64,000 nucleotides of DNA from positions 186,001 through 250,000 of the forward strand of contig NZ_LJRO01000153.1 of assembly GCF_001401155.1 (NCBI RefSeq), written 5' to 3'. Positions 39,301-47,888 of the stretch are shown here, piece by piece. The translations under genes were made by a program, and so were the position numbers. Positions within the stretch are counted from its first letter, which is position 1. Every line of letters begins with the position of its first letter. The DNA is from Pseudomonas tremae. GTDB lineage: Bacteria > Pseudomonadota > Gammaproteobacteria > Pseudomonadales > Pseudomonadaceae. A model generated the notes under the pieces. It was not told where the DNA came from. It saw nothing but the letters and a program-made list of their open reading frames with translations, and made no database searches.

Positions 39301-41343
39301 TCATCCGATTTTCTTCGAGGGCGGCAAGGTGAATCCCGACACCGAGCGGCGCATTTCGCTGGCCATCTTCGCCAGATTGCCGATGCTCTCGGCGGTGGCC
39401 GCTGTGCCCGAGGTGGTCTGGGACGTGGTCTGTTGAATCACGGTCATGGTCTTGGAAATCTGTCCGGCAGACTCGGCCTGTTGATGGGCGGCCTCGGTGA
39501 TACTTTCGATCAGTTCGGCCAGCACTCTGGAAACCCCTTCGATTTCCCCCAGCGCCACACCGGCGTCCTGCGCCAGCCGCGCACCGCGCACCACTTCGCT
39601 GGTGGTCTGCTCCATGGAGATGACCGCCTCGTTGGTGTCGTTCTGGATGGCGCGCACCAGCGTTTCGATCTGCTTGGTGGCGGACGAAGATCGCTCGGCC
39701 AGCCGCTGTACTTCGTCGGCGACCACTGCAAAGCCGCGCCCCGCATCTCCGGCCATCGACGCCTGAATGGCCGCATTGAGCGCCAGAATGTTTGTCTGGT
39801 CGGCAATATCGTCAATCAGGCTGACTATGTCGCCGATTTCCTGCGAAGACTCGCCAAGCCGCTTGATACGCTTGGATGTATCCTGAATCTGTTCGCGAAT
39901 GTTGTCCATGCCGTGGATGGTGTTATGCACCACCTCGTTGCCTTTGTTGGCGATTGCCACCGAACGCGCTGCCACCGTCGAGGATTCCGACGCATTGGCC
40001 GAGACCTGATCGATAGAGGCTGCCATGTCGTTGATCGACGTCGAGGCTGCACTGATCTGCAACGCCTGATGCTCGGATGCAGCAGACAGTTGCATCGCCG
40101 TGGCCTGGGTCTCGGCCACTGCGGCAGCCACCTGCTCGGCGGTCAGGTTGATGGTCACCACCAGTTCGCGCAGTTGGTCAATGGAGTAGTTGATGGAGTC
40201 GGCAATCGCGCCGGTAAAGTCTTCGGTGACCGAGGCGGTCACGGTCAGGTCGCCATCGGCCAGGCTTTCGATCTCGTCCAGCAGGCGCATGATCGCGGTC
40301 TGGTTGCGCTCGCTTTTCTGTGCGGTTTCGCGCAGCTGACGGTTGGTTTCGCGGACCATGACCAGACCGATCAGGATGATCGACATCAGCGCCAGCAGCC
40401 CCAGCACGTAACCCCCGACAGTATTTATCGTGCGGCGTTTGGCGAGGTTTTCCAGACTATTGGCGAGTACCGAGGTTTCATCCAGCAGGGTCTGCGAGGT
40501 GTTGAAGATATTGCCGGACGCCTCGCGCACCTGGTAAAGCTCAGGCGACGTCTCCAGAATTTCGTCCACCGAGCCGGACACAAACTCGAACAGCTCGGCA
40601 ATTTCTGCCAGTCGAGCGCGGGCATCGCGGTCCTCGACCTGGGTGATTCGCAGCGTGGCGTTGCCTTCCAGCATGCCATTCAGCACCCGGCCGAACTGGC
40701 TGGCATCACGGCCAAACGCGTCCGCAGCCTGTACCGCGGTTTCGTCACCGGCCAGTACCGTATTGACCGAGCCGAGAATACGCTCAGCCAGCAGTGCCTG
40801 ACGCTGTGCGACGACAACCTGGGCTGCGGGCGCACGACTTTGAAGAAGGTTCTCGACAACCTTTTCGTATTCGGCCTGCAGTTGCGGAATGGTTTCGGCC
40901 AGTGTCGCAGCCACCTGATGCAGCGACAGCACAGTCTGCTCGCTGGCAAGAATCACGTCGGTGCTCTTGCGCAGCCCCTCCCAATCCTTCTGCACAGTGC
41001 GCAATTCTTCACGGATCAGGTCGGGGGCGGCGGGCAGGCCGGTGGCCGGGTCGCCTTTCTTCAAATAACCCCAACGCACGTCGAAATCATTGCGCGCGTC
41101 AGCCAGCAGCTTGAACGCCTGAGTTTTCCCGGCTGCCGCTTCAGTGGCGTTTTTCGCGATTCGCTGGGACAGGACACGCAGCTCACCGGCATGTCCGATG
41201 TACTGCTTGTCGTAATTCGACTGTGTATTGAGGTACGCGAAATTGGCGAACAGCAACACGATGAAAACGATAAGCGCGACGAACAGCAGGATGATCTGCG
41301 TCCGGCTTCGTGCGCCCTCCAGTGACCTGCCTGTATTACTCAT
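39301..41343 (-). CDS. pilJ: Twitching motility chemoreceptor PilJ
   Basis: A 680-residue methyl-accepting-type receptor (P. aeruginosa PilJ 682). TM1 at ~15-37 ([21 protein letters not shown]), a periplasmic helical PilJ domain with two similar halves (~40-305), TM2 at ~310-332, a HAMP-like linker, and the signalling hairpin tip at ~515-560 ([38 protein letters not shown]). It senses surface or pilus state and signals through PilI/ChpC to ChpA. A 138-bp MITE-like element lies 51 bases upstream of its start, between it and pilI, so its transcription from the upstream promoter must cross that element. Confidence 0.96.
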   Translation of the reverse strand: MSNTGRSLEGARSRTQIILLFVALIVFIVLLFANFAYLNTQSNYDKQYIGHAGELRVLSQRIAKNATEAAAGKTQAFKLLADARNDFDVRWGYLKKGDPATGLPAAPDLIREELRTVQKDWEGLRKSTDVILASEQTVLSLHQVAATLAETIPQLQAEYEKVVENLLQSRAPAAQVVVAQRQALLAERILGSVNTVLAGDETAVQAADAFGRDASQFGRVLNGMLEGNATLRITQVEDRDARARLAEIAELFEFVSGSVDEILETSPELYQVREASGNIFNTSQTLLDETSVLANSLENLAKRRTINTVGGYVLGLLALMSIILIGLVMVRETNRQLRETAQKSERNQTAIMRLLDEIESLADGDLTVTASVTEDFTGAIADSINYSIDQLRELVVTINLTAEQVAAAVAETQATAMQLSAASEHQALQISAASTSINDMAASIDQVSANASESSTVAARSVAIANKGNEVVHNTIHGMDNIREQIQDTSKRIKRLGESSQEIGDIVSLIDDIADQTNILALNAAIQASMAGDAGRGFAVVADEVQRLAERSSSATKQIETLVRAIQNDTNEAVISMEQTTSEVVRGARLAQDAGVALGEIEGVSRVLAELIESITEAAHQQAESAGQISKTMTVIQQTTSQTTSGTAATAESIGNLAKMASEMRRSVSGFTLPPSKKIG

Positions 41344-41394
41344 TAATCAGGCCCCCGCCTGGATCAATTGTGAAACATAACAAACCAGAGCCTA

Positions 41395-41532
41395 GGCTCT
41401 GTACGAAAGTCGGCGAGCGAAGGTCAGGCAAGGCAAAACAGGTAAGGAAGCGGAATCTACTGATTGTAAATGAGCATTCCGAGCCTGTTTTAACGCAGCA
41501 TCAACGAGCGCAGCCACTTCTCGTACAGAGCC
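41395..41532. mobile_element. 138-bp MITE-like foldback element between pilI and pilJ
   Basis: The ends are inverted repeats: GGCTCTGTACGA at 41395-41406 and TCGTACAGAGCC at 41521-41532, extending imperfectly to ~18 bp. Both ends are flanked by TA (41393-41394 and 41533-41534), a probable 2-bp target duplication. Inside, AAAACAGG (41435-41442) pairs with CCTGTTTT (41484-41491), and CGGAAT (41451-41456) with ATTCCG (41476-41481), so the element can fold into one long hairpin. No ORF of useful size is present, so it would depend on a transposase supplied elsewhere. The parental IS family is not identified. Confidence 0.7.
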
Positions 41533-42071
41533 TAAGATGCCAGGTCCATGAAATCTGCAGACTGCACCACCGCCCAAGGACTGAACACTTGCCATGCCTG
41601 TTCACGAATGAACTGCCCGCGCAGGAACGGCGCGATACCTTGATCGACATCTTGCGGGGTCTGAGGTATGAGGCTCAACTGACTGAAACGTTGCATGCCG
41701 AACACCTCATCGACCAGCAGACCGGCGAATACTTCGTTGTGCTCGACCACCAGCACCCGCCGCTGCTTGCGCGCGGTCATCGCTTCAAGGCCGAAGAACC
41801 CGCACAGGTCCATGAGCGGCAACAGCCGGCCGCGCAGGTTGGCGACGCCCGACACCCAGGACTTTACGCCTGGCATCACGGCATGACGCGGCTCGTGAAG
41901 AATTTCGGCAATTTCGCGGATAGGCGCAACGAAACGCTGCTCGCCCATCCGGAATCCGATCCCTACCCAGTCCTGCTGATGGGCTTCCTGCAATGGCAGG
42001 CCGGCCGCGAGCGAACGACAGCGTCGGTCCATGTCCAGCAGCAATTCGAAGGCGGTACGTGGCTCGGCCAT
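41532..42071 (-). CDS. pilI: CheW-like coupling protein PilI
   Basis: A 179-residue CheW-domain protein, matching the usual PilI length (~178). It begins MAEPRTAFELLLDMDRRCR and contains VGIGFRMGEQRFVAPIREIAEILH, VKSWVSGVANLRGRLLPLMDLCGFFG and RVLVVEHNEVFAGLLVDEVFGM. It couples PilJ to ChpA for pilus control. It starts 14 bases after pilH on the same strand. Its TAG stop codon is made of the TA flank plus the outermost G of the MITE-like element, so the true 3' end was set or replaced by that insertion. Confidence 0.93.
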   Translation of the reverse strand: MAEPRTAFELLLDMDRRCRSLAAGLPLQEAHQQDWVGIGFRMGEQRFVAPIREIAEILHEPRHAVMPGVKSWVSGVANLRGRLLPLMDLCGFFGLEAMTARKQRRVLVVEHNEVFAGLLVDEVFGMQRFSQLSLIPQTPQDVDQGIAPFLRGQFIREQAWQVFSPWAVVQSADFMDLAS

Positions 42072-42085
42072 GACGATTCCGGCAA

Positions 42086-42451
42086 TCAGCCGGCCAGCAC
42101 CGCATTCAGGGTTTTCATCAGGGTTTCTTCATCCACCGGCTTGGTCAGGTAATCCTGAGCGCCCTGGCGTTTGCCCCAGACCTTGTCGGTTTCCTGATCC
42201 TTGGTGGTGATCATGATCACCGGGATCATGCTGGTGTCGGGATCCTTGGTCAGCTGGCGGGTGGCCTGAAAACCGTTGAGCCCCGGCATGACGATGTCCA
42301 TCAACACGGCATCGGGCTTTTCCTGACGGGCCAGCGCCACACCATCGGCACCGTTTTCGGCCTTGAGCACTTCATGACCGTACTTTTCAAGCATGCCGGT
42401 GAGTTTGTACATTTCAGTCGGCGAGTCATCGACGATCAATATTCGAGCCAT
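42086..42451 (-). CDS. pilH: Twitching motility response regulator PilH
   Basis: A 121-residue single-domain CheY-like receiver (MARILIVDDSPTEMYKLTG; phospho-acceptor D in AVLMDIVMPGLNGF; T/K in ITTKDQETDKVW and DYLTKPVDEE). It receives phosphate from ChpA and, in P. aeruginosa, acts mainly as a sink opposing PilG. It has no output domain. It sits between pilG and pilI in the same transcript (46-base and 14-base gaps). Confidence 0.95.
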   Translation of the reverse strand: MARILIVDDSPTEMYKLTGMLEKYGHEVLKAENGADGVALARQEKPDAVLMDIVMPGLNGFQATRQLTKDPDTSMIPVIMITTKDQETDKVWGKRQGAQDYLTKPVDEETLMKTLNAVLAG

Positions 42452-42497
42452 GGGTGTTCCCCGTCAGTTTACGAGCGCGCGACATCAGGCGCGGGCA

Positions 42498-42908
42498 TCA
42501 CGATAGATGGTGTTCTGCGGCAACGAAGCCGGGCACATGGGCCTTGATTGCGTTGAGCAGTTCTTCCTTGCTGAAAGGCTTTGTCAGAAATTGGTCGGAA
42601 CCGACGATCCGCCCCTTGGCCTTGTCGAACAGGCCGTCCTTGGAGGACAGCATGATGACCGGCGTCGATTTGAATGCGCGGTTGTTCTTGATCAGTGCGC
42701 AGGTCTGATAACCGTCCAGGCGCGGCATCATGATATCGACGAATATGATGCGCGGGTGGTTATCGGCAATTTTGGCCAGTGCGTCGAAACCGTCTATCGC
42801 CGTGATGACTTCACAGCCAGCGTTTTTAAGCAGCGTTTCGGCGGTGCGGCGGATAGTCTTCGAGTCATCGATGACCATGACTTTCAAGGCGGAGGCGTGT
42901 TGTTCCAT
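42498..42908 (-). CDS. pilG: Twitching motility response regulator PilG
   Basis: A 136-residue CheY-like receiver, equal to P. aeruginosa PilG (135). ATG 42908 has GGAAGAG 7 bases upstream, so it is preferred to the in-frame ATG 15 bases earlier. Motifs: VMVIDDSKTIRRTAETLLKNAGCEV, phospho-acceptor D in IIFVDIMMPRLDGYQ, and MLSSKDGLFDKAKGRIVGSDQFLTKPFSKEEL. It is phosphorylated by ChpA and promotes pilus extension and cAMP signalling. First gene of the Pil-Chp operon; divergent from gshB, with the operon promoter expected in 42909-43153. Confidence 0.95.
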   Translation of the reverse strand: MEQHASALKVMVIDDSKTIRRTAETLLKNAGCEVITAIDGFDALAKIADNHPRIIFVDIMMPRLDGYQTCALIKNNRAFKSTPVIMLSSKDGLFDKAKGRIVGSDQFLTKPFSKEELLNAIKAHVPGFVAAEHHLS

Positions 42909-43153
42909 AAGCTGCTCTTCCATCGCCGCAGCGAATTTTTGCGCATTCTGCGAGTCACCGGGAGCCTGACTTTATCGCTTCATTGATCCAAAGGGATTGA
43001 AGCCCGGATGCGCAGTCTTTTTAGCACACTCTCCAGACTCAATCCATAAACTGCACCGTGGCGGACATGCCCCTTGACCGGGAGCAATCGGAACGCCACC
43101 CTGATGCCAATTTTACGGCCGTCACGGCCCTTACCGATCAGAGGATATTGCCC

Positions 43154-44113
43154 ATGAGCGTTCGCCTAGGGATTGTCATGGACCCCATTGAGCGCATCTC
43201 TTATAAAAAGGACAGCTCGCTGGCCATGCTCCTTGCCGCCCAGAATCGCGGCTGGTCGCTGTTCTACATGGAACAGAAAGACCTGTACCAGAACGCTGGC
43301 CAGGCCCGCGCGCGCATGAAGCCGCTCAAGGTGTTTGCCGATCCGGCCAAGTGGTTTGAATTTGAGGCTGAAGTCGACGCTAGCCTGGACGATCTGGACG
43401 TGATCCTGATGCGCAAGGACCCGCCGTTCGACATGGAGTTCGTCTACGCCACTTACCTGCTGGAGCAGGCCGAGCGCGCCGGCGTGCTGGTGGTCAACAA
43501 GCCGCAAAGCCTGCGCGACTGCAACGAAAAGCTGTTTGCCACGCTGTTTCCGCAATGCACCCCGCCGACCCTGGTCAGCCGCCGTGCCGATATCATTCGC
43601 GAGTTCGCCGAACAGCAGGGCGACGTGATCCTCAAGCCGCTGGACGGCATGGGTGGCGCATCGATCTTTCGCCACCGTGCAGGCGATCCTAATCTGTCAG
43701 TCATCCTTGAAACACTGACGGCTCACGGCACTCAACAGATCATGGCGCAGGGCTATCTGCCAGCCATCAAGGACGGCGACAAACGCATCTTGATGGTTGA
43801 CGGCGAGCCGGTGCCGTACTGCCTGGCGCGTATCCCGGCAGCGGGAGAAACACGCGGCAACCTGGCCGCTGGTGGCCGCGGCGAAGCCCGCCCGCTGAGT
43901 GACAAGGACCGCTGGATCGCCGAACAGATCGGCCCTACGCTGCGCGAAAAAGGCCTGTTGTTCGTCGGTCTAGACGTGATCGGCGAGCACCTGACCGAAA
44001 TCAACGTGACCAGCCCGACCTGTATCCGCGAAATCGACAACGCCTACGGCACCGACATTGGTGGCCTGTTGATGGATGCCATCGAGAAGAAACTCGAAGC
44101 GCGCAAGGGCTGA
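43154..44113 (+). CDS. gshB: Glutathione synthetase
   Basis: A 319-residue ATP-grasp enzyme that joins gamma-glutamylcysteine and glycine. It begins MSVRLGIVMDPIERISYKKDSSLAMLLAAQ at ATG 43154, with AGAGGA about 9 bases upstream; the 32-residue upstream extension is not conserved. Motifs: LMRKDPPFDMEFVYATYLLE, VVNKPQSLRDCNEKLFA, DVILKPLDGMGGASIFR and FVGLDVIGEHLTEINVTSPTC (Mg-binding). Divergent from pilG; this gshB-pilG border is conserved in Pseudomonas. Confidence 0.97.
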   Translation: MSVRLGIVMDPIERISYKKDSSLAMLLAAQNRGWSLFYMEQKDLYQNAGQARARMKPLKVFADPAKWFEFEAEVDASLDDLDVILMRKDPPFDMEFVYATYLLEQAERAGVLVVNKPQSLRDCNEKLFATLFPQCTPPTLVSRRADIIREFAEQQGDVILKPLDGMGGASIFRHRAGDPNLSVILETLTAHGTQQIMAQGYLPAIKDGDKRILMVDGEPVPYCLARIPAAGETRGNLAAGGRGEARPLSDKDRWIAEQIGPTLREKGLLFVGLDVIGEHLTEINVTSPTCIREIDNAYGTDIGGLLMDAIEKKLEARKG

Positions 44114-44268
44114 TCAAACGCTGACGCTGCTGGCTGCGATCAAACCGTACGCCACGGCGTCCCTTCGTCCGATCCTCCGTAAAGCCGCACTACACATTGC
44201 GTTATCATGCGCCACCTGTAACACGACACGGATTTTGACATGCAGGCTGACGAGATGCTGAACCGCCA

Positions 44269-45171
44269 ATGACATCCATGGCCAAGAACGACCTCCCCCT
44301 AGAGCTCTCCACTGCGGGTGTGCGCCCTGCCGATCGTCTGGGTTTCACCATGATGATCGCGGCGCTGATCCACCTGGCAGTGATCCTTGGCGTGGGCTTT
44401 ACCTACGTCAAGCCGGAGCATATCTCGCAGACCCTGGAAATCACCCTCGCCACCTTCAAGAGCGAAGAAAAGCCCAAACAGGCGGATTTTCTGGCGCAGG
44501 ACGACCAGCAGGGCAGCGGCACCCTCGACAAGGCCGAGACGCTCAAGACCACCGAACTGGCGCCCTATCAGGACACCAAGGTCAATAAGGTCACCCCGCC
44601 CCCAGCCAGCAAGCCCGTGGTCAGGCAGGAGGCACCCAAGACCGCCGTGGCGACCACAGCGCCCAGCCAGCAGAAAACCGTTGCCAAGCGCGAAGAGGTC
44701 AAGCCCGAACCGACAGCCAAGGCCGCACCGACCTTTGACAGCGCGGAACTGAGCAACGAGATCGCCAGCCTGGAAGCCGAACTTTCGACCGAACAACAGG
44801 CTTATGCCAAGCGCCCCAAGATCCATCGCCTCAATGCGGCTTCGACCATGCGCGACAAAGGCGCCTGGTATAAGGACGACTGGCGCAAGAAGGTCGAACG
44901 GGTCGGAAACCTGAACTATCCTGAGGAAGCACGCCGCAAGCAGATCTACGGCAATTTGCGACTTCTTGTGTCAATCAATCGGGATGGTTCGCTGTACGAG
45001 GTGCTGGTGCTGGAGTCGTCGGGGCAACCGCTGCTCGATCAGGCGGCTCAGCGAATCGTGCGTCTGGCAGCGCCTTTTGCGCCGTTCACCGGCGATCTGG
45101 CGGATATCGACAGACTTGAGATCATTCGCACCTGGAAATTTGCACGCGGCGACAAACTGTCCAGCAACTGA
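44269..45171 (+). CDS. TonB-family energy transducer (TonB3-like)
   Basis: A 300-residue TonB protein: one N-terminal membrane anchor (~residues 27-45, MMIAALIHLAVILGVGFTYV), a Lys/Pro/Ala-rich periplasmic spacer (~60-150), a short helical segment, and the TonB C-terminal domain (~205-290; LNYPEEARRKQIYGNLRLLVSINRDGSLYEVLVLESSGQPLLDQAA). The position between gshB and algH is that of tonB3 (PA0406) in P. aeruginosa, which is linked to twitching motility rather than main iron uptake. Start ATG 44269 or 44278; neither has a strong ribosome-binding site. Confidence 0.9.
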   Translation: MTSMAKNDLPLELSTAGVRPADRLGFTMMIAALIHLAVILGVGFTYVKPEHISQTLEITLATFKSEEKPKQADFLAQDDQQGSGTLDKAETLKTTELAPYQDTKVNKVTPPPASKPVVRQEAPKTAVATTAPSQQKTVAKREEVKPEPTAKAAPTFDSAELSNEIASLEAELSTEQQAYAKRPKIHRLNAASTMRDKGAWYKDDWRKKVERVGNLNYPEEARRKQIYGNLRLLVSINRDGSLYEVLVLESSGQPLLDQAAQRIVRLAAPFAPFTGDLADIDRLEIIRTWKFARGDKLSSN

Positions 45172-45185
45172 CATTTTTGCCAATG

Positions 45186-45216
45186 GACAACGGGCACCTG
45201 CTAAGTGCCAGTTGTC
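45186..45216 (+). terminator. Interrupted hairpin between tonB and algH
   Basis: GACAAC (45186-45191) and GGCAC (45193-45197) pair with GTGCC (45205-45209) and GTTGTC (45211-45216), with single mismatched bases between stem parts. No T-run follows; it may be a weak terminator or an RNA-stability element in the 76-base gap. Confidence 0.35.
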
Positions 45217-45247
45217 AGGCCTGTAACACGACGCCAAACTAGGACTC

Positions 45248-45820
45248 ATGAAAAAAGTCTCTCCGAGTTATCTCAAGCATCAGTTCCTGATCGCCATGCC
45301 CCACATGCACGACGAGAACTTTGCTCAGACCTTGACCTACATTGTCGAGCACAACGCCAATGGCGCGATGGGGCTGGTGATCAACCGCCCGCAAGGCCTG
45401 TCTCTGGCGGATGTGCTTGAACAATTGCGGCCGGAGCTTCCTGCGCCCAAGCGCTGCGAGGAAATCGCCATTCATTACGGCGGCCCGGTGCAGACCGACC
45501 GCGGTTTTGTCTTGCACCCCAGCGGTCAGATGTTTCAGGCCACGGTCGCCTTGCCGGGCGGAATCTCGTTGTCCACTTCCCAGGATGTGCTGTTTTCCAT
45601 CGCCGACGGCTATGGCCCTGATCAAAATGTGATCACCCTGGGCTATGCGGGCTGGGACGCCGGTCAACTGGATGCCGAAATGGCCGACAATGCCTGGCTG
45701 ACCTGCTCGTTCGACCCAGCCATCCTGTTCGATGTCGACAGCGATCAGCGCCTCGACGCAGCAGCGAGGCGCCTTGGCGTCAACCTCAGCCTGATTTCGA
45801 CCCAGGCAGGACACGCTTGA
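45248..45820 (+). CDS. algH: AlgH / YqgE family protein (DUF179)
   Basis: A 190-residue YqgE/AlgH protein: YLKHQFLIAMPHMHDENFAQTLTYIVEHNANGAMGLVINRP near the start and YGGPVQTDRGFVLHPSG, DVLFSIADGYGPDQNVITLGYAGWDAGQLDAEMADNAWL later, all family hallmarks. AlgH influences alginate and other secondary traits in Pseudomonas, but its molecular activity is unsettled. Its TGA shares its final A with the ATG of ruvX, so the two are translationally coupled. Confidence 0.95.
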   Translation: MKKVSPSYLKHQFLIAMPHMHDENFAQTLTYIVEHNANGAMGLVINRPQGLSLADVLEQLRPELPAPKRCEEIAIHYGGPVQTDRGFVLHPSGQMFQATVALPGGISLSTSQDVLFSIADGYGPDQNVITLGYAGWDAGQLDAEMADNAWLTCSFDPAILFDVDSDQRLDAAARRLGVNLSLISTQAGHA

Positions 45821-46260
45821 TGGCCGCGCTACGGCTTCTGCTGGGCATCGATTACGGCACCAAACAGATCGGCGTTGCCGTCGGCCAGGCAATCACCGGT
45901 CAGGCTCGCGAACTCTGCACGCTCAAGGCGCAGAATGGCGTACCGGACTGGGACAAGGTCCAGGCGTTGATCACCGAATGGAAACCTGACGCAATTGTGG
46001 TCGGCCTGCCATTGAACATGGACGGCACACCCAGCGACATGAGCGCCCGCGCCGAGAAGTTCTCGCGCAGGCTCAATGGTCGCTTTGGTGTAACGGTCTA
46101 CACCCACGATGAACGCCTGACCACCTTCGAGGCGAAAGGCGAGCGCATGGCGCGCGGCGGACAGAAAGGCAGCTATCGCGACAACCCGGTGGACGCCATC
46201 GCCGCTGCACTGCTTCTGCAAGGCTGGCTGGACGAGCACCCCGAGCTGCTGAATGTGTGA
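45820..46260 (+). CDS. ruvX: Pre-16S rRNA / Holliday-junction resolvase-like nuclease RuvX (YqgF)
   Basis: A 146-residue RNase H-fold protein (LLLGIDYGTKQIGVAVGQAITGQA with the catalytic Asp; VVGLPLNMDGTPSDMSARAEKFSRRL; YTHDERLTTFEA; NPVDAIAAALLLQGWL with the second Asp). YqgF processes the 5' end of 16S rRNA in E. coli. ATG 45820 overlaps the algH stop. Followed by pyrR after 98 bases. Confidence 0.96.
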   Translation: MAALRLLLGIDYGTKQIGVAVGQAITGQARELCTLKAQNGVPDWDKVQALITEWKPDAIVVGLPLNMDGTPSDMSARAEKFSRRLNGRFGVTVYTHDERLTTFEAKGERMARGGQKGSYRDNPVDAIAAALLLQGWLDEHPELLNV

Positions 46261-46358
46261 CTTTTGCAGCCCAGACCGCTTCGAGATAACCGGATTCCAC
46301 GTTACCGCTTGAGCAAGGCGCCATGGATGGACGCTGCCCGAGCCTCAAAGGAGCAACC

Positions 46359-46871
46359 ATGAGTCTGCCAAATCCCGCCGAGCTGATTCGTAAGATGGCC
46401 ACTGACCTGAACGCTCATCTGAGCAAGCGCAGCATCAGCGACCCTCGCTTCATCGGCATTCGTACCGGCGGCGTATGGGTCGCTCAGGCGCTGCTCAAAG
46501 CGCTGGACAATCCGTCGCCACTCGGCACCCTCGACGTTTCCTTCTATCGCGATGATTTCAGCCAGAATGGGCTGCACCCTCAGGTTCGCCCTTCAGAGCT
46601 GCCTTTCGAGATCGAAGGCCAACACCTTGTGCTGATCGATGACGTACTGATGAGTGGCCGTACCATCCGCGCCGCACTCAACGAGCTGTTCGATTACGGC
46701 CGCCCGGCCAGCGTCACGCTGGTCTGCCTGCTGGACCTGGACGCCGGTGAATTGCCGATCTGCCCTGACGTGGTCGGGGCAACGCTGTCGCTGGCACCGA
46801 ACGAACGCATCAAGCTGTCCGGCCCTGCGCCAATGACACTCGAACTTCAAGACCTTTCCACCGCCCTTTAA
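46359..46871 (+). CDS. pyrR: PyrR, pyrimidine regulatory protein / uracil phosphoribosyltransferase-like
   Basis: A 170-residue type I phosphoribosyltransferase: the PRPP motif is [21 protein letters not shown] (~residues 89-108), with [15 protein letters not shown] upstream. ATG 46359 has AAAGGAG 7 bases before it. In Pseudomonas pyrR precedes pyrB and influences pyrimidine gene expression; the Bacillus-type RNA attenuation mechanism is not evident, since I see no terminator/antiterminator pair in the 98-base leader. pyrB follows after 12 bases. Confidence 0.95.
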   Translation: MSLPNPAELIRKMATDLNAHLSKRSISDPRFIGIRTGGVWVAQALLKALDNPSPLGTLDVSFYRDDFSQNGLHPQVRPSELPFEIEGQHLVLIDDVLMSGRTIRAALNELFDYGRPASVTLVCLLDLDAGELPICPDVVGATLSLAPNERIKLSGPAPMTLELQDLSTAL

Positions 46872-46883
46872 GAGTTCATTGCG

Positions 46884-47888
46884 ATGACGCCTCTCGACGC
46901 CAAGCGCCCGCTGCAGCTCAACCATCAGGGCCAGCTGCGCCATTTCCTGTCTCTGGACGGCTTGCCCCGCGAGCTGCTGACCGAAATCCTCGACACCGCC
47001 GACTCTTTTCTCGAAGTCGGCGCCCGCGCGGTGAAAAAGGTCCCGCTGTTACGCGGCAAGACAGTGTGCAACGTGTTCTTCGAAAACTCGACGCGCACCC
47101 GAACCACATTCGAGCTGGCGGCACAGCGACTGTCGGCCGACGTGATCACCCTGAACGTCTCGACCTCCTCCACCAGCAAGGGCGAGACGCTGTTCGACAC
47201 CCTGCGTAACCTTGAAGCGATGGCCGCCGACATGTTCGTCGTGCGCCACGCCGACTCGGGCGCAGCGCATTTCATTGCCGAGCACGTGTGCCCGGACGTG
47301 GCGATCATCAACGGCGGCGACGGCCGCCATGCCCACCCTACCCAAGGCATGCTCGACATGCTGACGATTCGTCGTCACAAGGGAGGTTTCGAGAACCTGT
47401 CGGTGGCCATCGTCGGCGATATCCTGCATTCGCGGGTGGCGCGTTCCAACATGATTGCGCTCAAGGCGCTGGGCTGCCCGGACATCCGCGTGATCGGGCC
47501 GAAGACCCTGCTACCGGTTGGTGTCGAGCAGTATGGTGTGAAGGTCTACACCGACCTCAACGAAGGCCTGAAGGATGTCGACGTGGTGATCATGCTGCGC
47601 TTGCAACGCGAGCGCATGACCGGTGGCCTGCTGCCCAGCGAAGGCGAGTTCTATCGCCTGTTCGGTCTGACCACCACGCGCCTGGCGGCCGCGAAGCCGG
47701 ATGCGATTGTCATGCACCCCGGCCCGATCAACCGCGGCGTGGAAATTGAATCGGCGGTGGCCGACGGAGCGCATTCGGTGATTCTCAATCAAGTGACCTA
47801 CGGCATCGCCGTGCGCATGGCGGTGCTGTCGATGGCCATGAGCGGACAAAACACGCAACGACAATTCGAGCAGGAGAACGCCCAGTGA
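46884..47888 (+). CDS. pyrB: Aspartate carbamoyltransferase catalytic subunit
   Basis: A 334-residue ATCase chain (carbamoyl phosphate + aspartate to carbamoyl-aspartate). Active-site motifs: [19 protein letters not shown] (carbamoyl-phosphate loop), [14 protein letters not shown], and [17 protein letters not shown]. It is longer than E. coli PyrB (311) by an N-terminal extension, as in class A ATCases of Pseudomonas, where the extension carries nucleotide control. The stop overlaps the GTG start of pyrC' by 4 bases (GTGA), which fits their assembly as a PyrB-PyrC' dodecamer. Confidence 0.97.
   Translation: MTPLDAKRPLQLNHQGQLRHFLSLDGLPRELLTEILDTADSFLEVGARAVKKVPLLRGKTVCNVFFENSTRTRTTFELAAQRLSADVITLNVSTSSTSKGETLFDTLRNLEAMAADMFVVRHADSGAAHFIAEHVCPDVAIINGGDGRHAHPTQGMLDMLTIRRHKGGFENLSVAIVGDILHSRVARSNMIALKALGCPDIRVIGPKTLLPVGVEQYGVKVYTDLNEGLKDVDVVIMLRLQRERMTGGLLPSEGEFYRLFGLTTTRLAAAKPDAIVMHPGPINRGVEIESAVADGAHSVILNQVTYGIAVRMAVLSMAMSGQNTQRQFEQENAQ

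Noticed and set aside
39433..41325. A 630-codon open frame antisense to pilJ
   Set aside because: Same composition problem and complete overlap with a strong gene; no start signal.
46261..46358. Possible PyrR-type RNA attenuator before pyrR
   Set aside because: No stable terminator hairpin with T-run or alternative antiterminator stem is visible in the 98-base leader.
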